Assembly: GCF_000374185.1 (NCBI RefSeq)
Contig: NZ_KB910518.1
Coordinates: 6,371,623-6,435,622 of the forward strand
DNA: 64,000 nt
Source: Paenibacillus sp. HW567
Lineage (GTDB): Bacteria; Bacillota; Bacilli; Paenibacillales; Paenibacillaceae
Direction of reading: 5' to 3'
The notes beneath the pieces were generated by a model, which did not search any database, was not told the origin of the DNA, and saw nothing but the letters and a program-made list of their open reading frames with translations. Below, one piece after another: positions 48,954-55,436 of the stretch; the first letter of the stretch is position 1, and every line of letters begins with the position of its first letter. The position numbers were made by a program, and so were the translations under genes.

Positions 48954-49742
48954 ATGGATTTGGGTCTTACAGGCAAGTCGGTATTTGTTGCGGCGGCAAG
49001 CAAAGGATTGGGTCTTGCCACTGCGCTGGAGTTCGCGCGCGAAGGCGCGAAGGTGACCATTGCCAGCCGGAGCCTGACGCAGCTTGAGGCCGCCCGGCGG
49101 ACAATCGCGGAGGCAACCGGCCAGGAGGTTGCCGTGGCGGAGATGGATGTGACCCGCCCGGAGGATATCCGGCGGGCGATAGCGGCTGCGGCCGAATACG
49201 GCGGCGGGCTGGACGTGCTGGTTACGAATGCCGGAGGGCCTCCGGGCGGCGGCTTCGAGGATATGGCCGACGCCGACTGGCAAGGCGGCTATGAGCTTAC
49301 GCTGATGGGTACGGTCCGCTTGATCCGCGAGGCGCTGCCTTACCTGCGTGCAGACGGCGGCGGGCGCGTTGTGGGCGTTAGCTCGGTCTCTATCAAGCAG
49401 CCGATTGGCGGGCTGATTCTCTCGAACGTGTTCCGGGCAGGCGTTAGTGCGCTGTTCAAGACGCTTGCGACTGAGCTTGCGCCGGAAGGCATTCTTATTA
49501 ATTCGCTTGCGCCCGGGCGCATCGGCACGGACCGGATTCTGCAGTTGGACGGTAAGCGGGCGGAGGCAAAGGGCATCTCCCGGGAGGAGATTGAGCAGGA
49601 AGCGCTGCTTCAGATTCCAATCGGAAGGACTGGCACTCCCGGGGAGTTCGGCAAAGCCGCCGTGTTCCTGGGCTCTTTTGCCAATACCTATATCACCGGC
49701 CAGTCGCTGCTGATTGATGGCGGGATGGTGAAGTCGCTGTAA
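48954..49742 (+). CDS. SDR-family oxidoreductase with altered catalytic motif
   Basis: 262 residues with the SDR fold: an N-terminal KSVFVAAASKGLGLATALEFAREGAKVTIASRS (cofactor motif AAASKGLG), a VTNAGGPPGG strand, the Ser region RVVGVSSVSIKQP, and EFGKAAVFLGSFANTYITGQSLLIDGGM at the end. In place of the catalytic YxxxK there is SNVFRAGVSALFK: the Tyr and Lys are replaced by Asn/Phe and Gly/Val types. This matches atypical BKR-like SDRs that lack a perfect tetrad. GGAGG lies 8 bases before ATG 48954. Confidence 0.85.
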   Translation: MDLGLTGKSVFVAAASKGLGLATALEFAREGAKVTIASRSLTQLEAARRTIAEATGQEVAVAEMDVTRPEDIRRAIAAAAEYGGGLDVLVTNAGGPPGGGFEDMADADWQGGYELTLMGTVRLIREALPYLRADGGGRVVGVSSVSIKQPIGGLILSNVFRAGVSALFKTLATELAPEGILINSLAPGRIGTDRILQLDGKRAEAKGISREEIEQEALLQIPIGRTGTPGEFGKAAVFLGSFANTYITGQSLLIDGGMVKSL

Positions 49743-49762
49743 TGGTTACGGTCAGAACACTG

Positions 49763-49990
49763 AACGAAAATGCTGTTGTTGTGGCGAGGTATGGATGGTT
49801 TGACCAGAAATAACGGTAGAAATGCCGTTGTTGTGGCGAGATTTGGATGGTCTGACCAGAAATAACGGTAGAAACGCTGTTGTTGCAGCGAGATCGGATA
49901 GTCTGACCAGAAATAACGGTAGAAATGCCGTTGTTGGAGCGAGATCGGATAGTCTGACCAGAAATAACGGTAGAAATGCCGTTGTTTGAA
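49763..49990 (+). repeat. 51-bp-period GNRA-hairpin repeat, array C
   Basis: Five cores at 49763 (degenerate), 49812, 49864, 49915 and 49966; spacing 49, 52, 51 and 51 bp. The best copies read AACGGTAGAAATGCCGTT, i.e. the same 7-bp arms and GAAA loop as array B with one T-G pair. Between cores there is a second short palindrome, TGGTCTGACCA. The repeat follows directly on the SDR gene. Bases 49991-50070 show nothing clear. Confidence 0.88.
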
Positions 49991-50070
49991 CGTGGAGAGT
50001 GAAGTGGGGGAATTCCACCTAAGTTCAGAAAAATCTATGAGCGATTGCCCTGATGGATTAATTCTGGAAG

Positions 50071-50130
50071 TTGACTCCCTGGATGACATCACGTATAATA
50101 CTGTGATTGGTAAATCCATGAATTTACCAA
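50071..50130 (+). promoter_or_regulatory. promoter and palindrome upstream of rpmE2
   Basis: TTGACT (50071-50076), 17 bp, TATAAT (50094-50099). Just downstream lies a perfect dyad, TTGGTAAAT (50107-50115) and ATTTACCAA (50122-50130), with a 6-base centre. It could be a repressor operator (type B L31 genes are often Zur targets, although this does not match the Bacillus Zur box) or an mRNA hairpin. Confidence 0.65.
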
Positions 50131-50226
50131 ATTCCCTTTGTCTAGCAGAAATTTTTTAATAGACCAAGAGATCGCTTCAGATTACCATACAGATTGAAGA
50201 ATATGTACGGAAAGGAGGCTACTACA

Positions 50227-50475
50227 ATGAAAGAAGGCATACACCCTAAGTTCAATCAGGTGATTTTTCTGGATGCCAGCGTAGGGTTTAAATTCCTGAG
50301 CTCGTCCACGAGATCGTCCAATGAAACGATGGAATGGGAAGACGGCAACACGTACCCTGTGATCCGTGTGGACTCCAGTTCCGCATCCCACCCGTTCTAC
50401 ACCGGTAAACAAAGAGATACCGAAACCGGCGGCCGTGTGGACAAGTTCAAACAACGGCTGGCTCAGAAGAAATAA
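50227..50475 (+). CDS. rpmE2: 50S ribosomal protein L31 type B
   Basis: 82 residues: KEGIHPKFNQVIFLDASVGFKFLSSSTRSSNETMEWEDGNTYPVIRVDSSSASHPFYTGKQRDTETGGRVDKFKQRLAQ. The absence of the CxxC zinc motifs and the longer length mark it as the zinc-independent B type (YtiA-like), which replaces the zinc-binding L31 when zinc is scarce. AAAGGAGG lies 7-8 bases before the ATG. Own promoter and terminator. Confidence 0.95.
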   Translation: MKEGIHPKFNQVIFLDASVGFKFLSSSTRSSNETMEWEDGNTYPVIRVDSSSASHPFYTGKQRDTETGGRVDKFKQRLAQKK

Positions 50476-50490
50476 CGGTTTGAACCGTAC

Positions 50491-50545
50491 AGAGGATTAC
50501 TCCAAGGCCATACAGATGGCGGATGGGGGGTCCTCTTTTTTTTGC
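50491..50545 (+). terminator. intrinsic terminator of rpmE2
   Basis: AGAGGA (50491-50496) pairs with TCCTCT (50531-50536), extended inward by CTCC/GGGG-type pairs, followed by eight T. Confidence 0.8.
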
Positions 50546-50656
50546 CCAAACGCCACTTCTGAGGACAATAGCATTTTTTTGGGAGAAAGATTCATTTGTA
50601 TAGAGGAGTGAGATATAATAAGGCAAAGCTATCATGAAAAATAGGAGAAATATGAC

Positions 50657-52243
50657 ATGCCGTGGATGCAGGGTTACCCGTATTATCTACTAATGGGCAG
50701 TGTTCTAAGTCTCTACATGGGCGTCAGTTCGTTCAAGCATCGCACAACACCAGGAAGACGCTATTTATGGATTCTAATGCTGCTGGTCAGCTTCATATTC
50801 GCGGCTACGGCCGGAGAAATTTTATCGGTTTCGTTCGAGGGCAAGCTTTGGTGGAAAAATCTGCAGCAGGCTCCGCTCTTTTTGAGTACAATTTTTACTT
50901 ATGCGGTGATCAGAGAGTATGTGTCCCGTTCTTCAGAAGGGCTAGCCAGGAGGCTTGCTCTCTTTTGCATTCCGGTGGCGCTTGATGTTCTGCTGATCTT
51001 TACCGATTCGTATCATCACCTGATGCGGAGTGAGATAGGGGTCGCTACAGTGGCGGGGGTCAGCGGGATTGTTGTTCAGCCGACGGTCCTCAGTATGATT
51101 CTTATTGCGTATGACCAGCTTTTTGGCGTGTACGCCGTCTATTTGCTGGCAATTTCTTTGCTCAACGCGCCCAAGTATTACTTCCGGCGGAACCTGCTGC
51201 TGCTGGCGGGGCTGCTGATTCCGGTGGTCTCCGTCTTTCTGCTTCCGCTCCTGAAAATTACGATTACAGGTTTCACAGCATTTACATATCTGCCGCCGAT
51301 TGTTGCCGGATACCTATCTTTGTTCCGTGATCCGCGGCTTGCGCTCTACCCGCTGGCTAAGAATAAAATTTTTGAAAATATGAAAGACGGCATCGTGCTG
51401 ACCGACCGCTATGACAACATCATTGATGTGAACGGGGCTGCAGAGTCCATGTTATATGTGCTGCTTGGGGAGGAGCCTGAGCACAAGTCCGGTACGTGGA
51501 TGGGCAGGAGCATCCATCTGCTGCTGAACCGCTGCGAGGACATTGCCGGGCACTACGCCCGCAGAGTGGAAGGAAAGTTCGAGATTGATGCGCCCGGCCG
51601 GGAAGATGCTTGGTACGGCGTTTCGCTGATTACAATTGAAGGGATTAGTGCGAATGCTGCCGGCATGCTGATTGTGCTCAGTGACCTCAGCGAGAAGAAG
51701 CGGTATGAACGCGAGCTGCTGCAGCAGGCTACCGTCGATGATCTGACCGGGCTGTATAACCGCAGGCATTTCATGCGTTTGGTGCAGCAATATACTGTGC
51801 AGGATGGTGCGGGCATCGCGCTGCTCTTGTTCGACATAGATGATTTCAAATTGATTAACGATACATACGGACATCTGGCCGGTGACCAGGCGCTGGTTGA
51901 CTTCTCTGAGAAAATACTTAAGGTCTACCAGAATAACGGGATCGCCGGCAGGGTCGGGGGTGAAGAGTTTGCCGTGTGCTTTTTCACGGGCAGTGAGAGC
52001 GCGGCGCTGAAGGAGGCGGAAGCCTTCCGTGCTACGATGGGCGGACATGTGGTCCGTCTCGACAACGGGCACAGCATTCAGCTTACCGTCAGCATTGGCA
52101 TTGCCTTCACGGAGCGCAGCGATGTAACCTTCGAGGAGCTGTACCGCCAGGCGGACGATGCATTATATCTGTCCAAGGCCACCGGCAAGAATAGAGTGAC
52201 GTTGGGCCGTGAGCCTGTCATGCGCGAAGCGCTGGAAGGGTAG
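50657..52243 (+). CDS. membrane diguanylate cyclase (7TM N-terminus, PAS, GGDEF)
   Basis: 528 residues: seven N-terminal membrane helices of the histidine-kinase 7TM type (about 1-230), a PAS-like domain (about 240-340, IFENMKDGIVLTDRYDNIIDVNGAA), and a C-terminal GGDEF domain (about 365-520). The active site is intact (FDIDDFKLINDTYGHLAGDQAL; GRVGGEEFAVCF). The position of the inhibitory I-site RxxD reads QNNG, so feedback inhibition by c-di-GMP is probably absent. It lies 2.5 kb from the exopolysaccharide operon whose receptor has the opposite pattern. AGGAG lies upstream of the ATG. Confidence 0.9.
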   Translation: MPWMQGYPYYLLMGSVLSLYMGVSSFKHRTTPGRRYLWILMLLVSFIFAATAGEILSVSFEGKLWWKNLQQAPLFLSTIFTYAVIREYVSRSSEGLARRLALFCIPVALDVLLIFTDSYHHLMRSEIGVATVAGVSGIVVQPTVLSMILIAYDQLFGVYAVYLLAISLLNAPKYYFRRNLLLLAGLLIPVVSVFLLPLLKITITGFTAFTYLPPIVAGYLSLFRDPRLALYPLAKNKIFENMKDGIVLTDRYDNIIDVNGAAESMLYVLLGEEPEHKSGTWMGRSIHLLLNRCEDIAGHYARRVEGKFEIDAPGREDAWYGVSLITIEGISANAAGMLIVLSDLSEKKRYERELLQQATVDDLTGLYNRRHFMRLVQQYTVQDGAGIALLLFDIDDFKLINDTYGHLAGDQALVDFSEKILKVYQNNGIAGRVGGEEFAVCFFTGSESAALKEAEAFRATMGGHVVRLDNGHSIQLTVSIGIAFTERSDVTFEELYRQADDALYLSKATGKNRVTLGREPVMREALEG

Positions 52244-52300
52244 GCTGGACTACTTTTAATATCAACAGCTTCAGCGGAAGCAATTACGGGAGGGTACCAA

Positions 52301-53014
52301 ATGTATCAGACGTATATCTTTGATCTGTACGGCACGCTGATCGACATTGAGACCGATGAGGAGCGGCCCGAGGTCTGGGAGCGTTTAGCACTTCATTTCG
52401 GTTATCAGGGTTTAAGCATCACAGGGGATGAGCTGCAGAGGCGTTTTCTTCTGGAACGGGACCGTCAGCTTGCTGCCGCCGCGCAGCACTGCGAGTTCCC
52501 CGATTTTGTGATGGAGGAGGTCTTCGGGTCTATAGCCCTTGAGCTGGGAGGCAATCCCGGACAAGCCTGGCTGCATGAGACGGTAAGATGGCTGCGGACC
52601 TTGTCCATGATCCGGATTTCCCTGTATGACGGAGCTGCAGAGATTCTGAAGCGCTTGAGATCCAGCGGCAAAAAGGTATTTCTGCTCTCCAACGGACAGA
52701 AAACCTTCATCGAGGCAGAGCTGACCATGCTGGGCATTCTCCACTTGTTCGATGGCGTGGCGATCTCGTCGGAGGCCGGGATAAGCAAGCCCGATCCGTT
52801 GTTCTACCGCTATTTGACACAGACCTATGGCGCGGATTTAAGCTCGGCAATCATGATTGGCAACGACCAGCGTACCGATATTGCCGGCGCGACGGCGGTG
52901 GGGATCGACTCCTGCTTCATTCGTACCGCCTCTTCCCCGGAGAACATTCCGGTGCAGAGCACGGTGCAGATCTGGGATGGGGACTTACGCAAAATACCCG
53001 GCTGGAATCTGTAA
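52301..53014 (+). CDS. HAD-superfamily hydrolase
   Basis: 237 residues with the HAD motifs: I, FDLYGTLIDIET (Asp nucleophile and acid; Tyr replaces the first variable residue of DxDxT, giving DLYGT); II, FLLSNGQK (Ser); III, ISKPDPLFYR (Lys); IV, MIGNDQRTDIAGA (Asp pair). The helical cap lies between about 15 and 90. These are typically phosphatases for sugar phosphates or nucleotides; the substrate is unknown. GGGAGG upstream of the ATG. Confidence 0.88.
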   Translation: MYQTYIFDLYGTLIDIETDEERPEVWERLALHFGYQGLSITGDELQRRFLLERDRQLAAAAQHCEFPDFVMEEVFGSIALELGGNPGQAWLHETVRWLRTLSMIRISLYDGAAEILKRLRSSGKKVFLLSNGQKTFIEAELTMLGILHLFDGVAISSEAGISKPDPLFYRYLTQTYGADLSSAIMIGNDQRTDIAGATAVGIDSCFIRTASSPENIPVQSTVQIWDGDLRKIPGWNL

Positions 53015-53058
53015 GTTTGCTTGTCCCTCCCCCTGGAAGCATTCTGCTGATCCGATAT

Positions 53059-53088
53059 TTGCCCCGCTTGGCTGAGCCGCCGTATAAT
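53059..53088 (+). promoter_or_regulatory. SigA-type promoter of the MBL-fold gene
   Basis: TTGCCC (53059-53064), 18 bp, TATAAT (53083-53088). Confidence 0.55.
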
Positions 53089-53128
53089 ATGTCCATGATC
53101 TTAACACACCGGAGAGAAGGACAATTGA

Positions 53129-54235
53129 ATGACCTTACTAATTATTATAGCGGCCTCCATCGGGGTTCTGATTGCATTGGCGTACAGCGTAATGACGTTC
53201 TATCCTTCATTTGGGCGGAGAGCCTCCAAGAAGGAGAAGCAGGTCCTCAGCCGTTCGCTGAATTATAAGGATGGCAAATTCGCCTATCCGGTTACAACCG
53301 TGTTGGCGGATAACCATGCGGGAAGCAGCCTCTCGATCCTTAGAGATTTCATCAAAGGCAATCCGCGCTCAAGGCCGGAGCACCCGCTCGTGCCCCAGCC
53401 GCTGCTGCCGGGCTCCATTCAGCAGACCCGGGACACCCGGGTAACGTGGTTCGGCCATTCCGCTCTTCTGCTGGAGATAGATGGAACGACGTTGTTCCTC
53501 GATCCTATGCTGGGAAGCTCGCCTTCTCCATTTCCGTTTATCGGGGGACGGCGTTACAGCAAGCAGTTGCCGGTTGAGATATCCGCACTCCCCCGCATTG
53601 ATGCTGTTGTGCTCTCCCATGATCATTATGACCACCTCGACTATGGCTCCATCAGACAATTGAAGGATAAGGTAGGTATGTTCATTGTGCCGCTTGGGGT
53701 CGGGGCTCACCTGGAGCGGTGGGGGATAAGCCGCGAGAAGATCCGGGAGCAGGACTGGTGGGAGGAGATCCGCTATGCCGGTCTGACCTTCACCAGTGCT
53801 CCCGCCCGGCATTTCTCCGGCCGCAGCCTGCTGGACCGGAATTCTACACTGTGGTGCTCTTGGATCATCCAGGGAGAGAAGACGAGGATATTTTTCAGCG
53901 GCGACAGCGGCTACGGCCCCCACTTTGCCGAGATTGGCGAGAAATACGGGCCTTTTGATCTGACGCTGATGGAATGCGGCCAGTATGATCCGCGCTGGGC
54001 CGACATTCATATGGTGCCTGAAGAGACGGTGCAGGCGCATCTCGATGTACGGGGGAAGCTGATGATTCCGATCCACTGGGGAGCGTTCACCCTGTCAATG
54101 CATGATTGGACCGATCCGGTGGAGCGCGTCTTCAAGGCAGCGAAGGCCCGGGGCGTGCGGCTGGCTACACCGCGAATCGGTGAACCGGTCTATGCCGGTT
54201 CGGCCGAGGTGCCTTCGCTCTCATGGTGGAAATGA
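53129..54235 (+). CDS. MBL-fold metallohydrolase, NAPE-PLD/UlaG-like
   Basis: 368 residues. An N-terminal hydrophobic segment (LLIIIAASIGVLIALAYSVM) anchors or exports the protein. The MBL domain follows: TWFGHSALLLEIDGTTLFLDPMLGSSPSPF, then the metal motif VVLSHDHYDHLDY (HxHxDH), PARHFSGRSLLDRN, FFSGDSGYGPHF (Asp) and PIHWGAFTLSMHDW (His). This matches N-acylphosphatidylethanolamine phospholipase D-like and UlaG-like lactonases. Probably acts on a lipid or lactone; exact substrate unknown. Confidence 0.85.
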   Translation: MTLLIIIAASIGVLIALAYSVMTFYPSFGRRASKKEKQVLSRSLNYKDGKFAYPVTTVLADNHAGSSLSILRDFIKGNPRSRPEHPLVPQPLLPGSIQQTRDTRVTWFGHSALLLEIDGTTLFLDPMLGSSPSPFPFIGGRRYSKQLPVEISALPRIDAVVLSHDHYDHLDYGSIRQLKDKVGMFIVPLGVGAHLERWGISREKIREQDWWEEIRYAGLTFTSAPARHFSGRSLLDRNSTLWCSWIIQGEKTRIFFSGDSGYGPHFAEIGEKYGPFDLTLMECGQYDPRWADIHMVPEETVQAHLDVRGKLMIPIHWGAFTLSMHDWTDPVERVFKAAKARGVRLATPRIGEPVYAGSAEVPSLSWWK

Positions 54236-54297
54236 GGGGCGCGGCAAAGCAGGGAGTTATGTTACAATGAAGGGCATACATGCCGAGGAGCTGACTA

Positions 54298-54582
54298 ATG
54301 AATATGAGCGATCAAGTAAATGAGCAGGAGCTTGTGAAGGTTCTGTCCGCCAAGACAAAGGTGGACCCGAAGCTGATTGGGCTGGTGCTGAAGCATGAGC
54401 AGACCTTCATTAATAACGCCAAGGCCAATGCCAAAGGCGAGGTTGATATCGACAGCGATGATCTGGTGGACTATGTTGTGGCTCAGCGCGATATAAAGCT
54501 GGATGAGCTGACTGTGGAGACCATTCTCGATGCGGAAATGGATTATTTAATGGATAAAGGGTTAGCCGGATATATCGACTGA
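54298..54582 (+). CDS. small acidic protein, function unknown
   Basis: 94 residues, soluble, mainly helical (EQELVKVLSAKTKVDPKLIGLVLKHEQTFINNAKAN) with an acidic C-terminal half (VDIDSDDLVDYVVAQRDIKLDELTVETILDAEMDYLMDKGLAGYID). No known domain recognised. GAGGAG lies 8 bases before the ATG and a terminator follows, so the gene looks real. Confidence 0.7.
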   Translation: MNMSDQVNEQELVKVLSAKTKVDPKLIGLVLKHEQTFINNAKANAKGEVDIDSDDLVDYVVAQRDIKLDELTVETILDAEMDYLMDKGLAGYID

Positions 54583-54591
54583 CCCTTGCTG

Positions 54592-54650
54592 CTGCCCGGT
54601 TTGCGACCTTTGCGGAGGATTACATGCCGGGCAGGGTATTTTTATTTTTC
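54592..54650 (+). terminator. intrinsic terminator
   Basis: CTGCCCGG (54592-54599) pairs with CCGGGCAG (54627-54634) across a long loop; GGTATTTTTATTTTT follows. Confidence 0.7.
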
Positions 54651-54659
54651 GGGCTTGCT

Positions 54660-54774
54660 TTGCTTTCGGGGAATTAGTGTGCTACAATGAATTCAAACAT
54701 GAAGTTAAACCTTAATTCACATATTGGAAAGGGTTATCATTTGTGCTTATGAATCCTTTTCTAATGTGTGAATT
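54660..54774 (+). promoter_or_regulatory. cold-shock gene promoter and leader hairpin
   Basis: TTGCTT (54660-54665), 17 bp, TACAAT (54683-54688). The leader contains a long imperfect hairpin: AATTCACA..ATTGGAAAGG (54714-54732) with CCTTTTCTAAT..GTGTGAATT (54755-54774), followed by TTTATTT. The start codon is 67 bases further on. Long structured leaders are common in cold-shock genes and change fold with temperature. Confidence 0.6.
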
Positions 54775-54841
54775 TTTATTTGTTCGTACAATACGTAGGA
54801 ATAAAAGGACATGTGTTAAATAAAATTTTGGAGGTAATATC

Positions 54842-55042
54842 ATGCAAACAGGTACAGTTAAATGGTTCAACGCAGACAAAGGTTTCGGTTTTATCGAGGT
54901 TGAAGGCGGAAGCGACGTATTCGTACACTTCTCCGCAATCACTGGCGACGGCTTCAAATCTTTGGACGAGGGCCAACGCGTTGAGTTCAACGTAACTCAA
55001 GGCGCTCGTGGACCACAAGCCGAAAATGTTGTAAAGCTGTAA
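54842..55042 (+). CDS. cold-shock protein (CspA family)
   Basis: 66 residues, one OB-fold cold-shock domain: TGTVKWFNADKGFGFIEVEG (RNP1 KGFGFI) and SDVFVHFSAITGDGFKSL (RNP2 VFVHF), ending GPQAENVVKL. It binds single-stranded RNA and DNA and melts secondary structure. GGAGG lies before the ATG; the codon use is biased toward common codons, fitting high expression. Confidence 0.96.
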   Translation: MQTGTVKWFNADKGFGFIEVEGGSDVFVHFSAITGDGFKSLDEGQRVEFNVTQGARGPQAENVVKL

Positions 55043-55054
55043 TTTTGAAAATCA

Positions 55055-55091
55055 GGCTGCCCTTGACACAAGTTGAGGGCAGCCTTTTTTT
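55055..55091 (+). terminator. terminator of the cold-shock gene
   Basis: GGCTGCCCT (55055-55063) pairs perfectly with AGGGCAGCC (55076-55084), then seven T. Confidence 0.93.
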
Positions 55092-55436
55092 GACTTCAAA
55101 CAACAGTAATCCGCCGATCCTAAGAGCGGCCCCATTGAATTAAGAAGAGTACCAGTGAATAGTCTATATAGCAGTCGGTTCCTTTGCGGAGCGGGCTTTT
55201 TTTTCGTTTGTATGGTTGACAATGGACTGGTAAAAGACGATATTCTAATTCAATGTGATCACATCTTTTGGCTCATCTGACCCAAGCGGCTATGGCCCTT
55301 AACGGAGTTCTGCCCAGGGGACTGCTTAAGAATTTCTTACAGTATCCGGCGAAGGATAGCAATACTTCTTGACAATGGCTGGGAATTTTGGAGAATAAAG
55401 ATGTAACCGTTTGCATTAGGGAAGAAGGAATTTCAA
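55092..55436 (+). other. non-coding region with terminator-like and promoter-like elements
   Basis: No gene is seen in these 345 bases. GTCGGTTCC (about 55172) pairs imperfectly with GGAGCGGGC before eight T at about 55196-55203, which could end a small RNA. TTGACA occurs at 55216 and at 55369, both in the context TTGACAATGG; the second has AGAATA about 17 bp on and probably drives the kinase operon. ATGTGATCACAT (55253-55264) is a perfect 12-bp palindrome. Confidence 0.4.

Noticed and set aside
49688..50119. Minus-strand ORFs with FLPLFLVR-type repeats
   Set aside because: They only reflect the 51-bp repeat array C.
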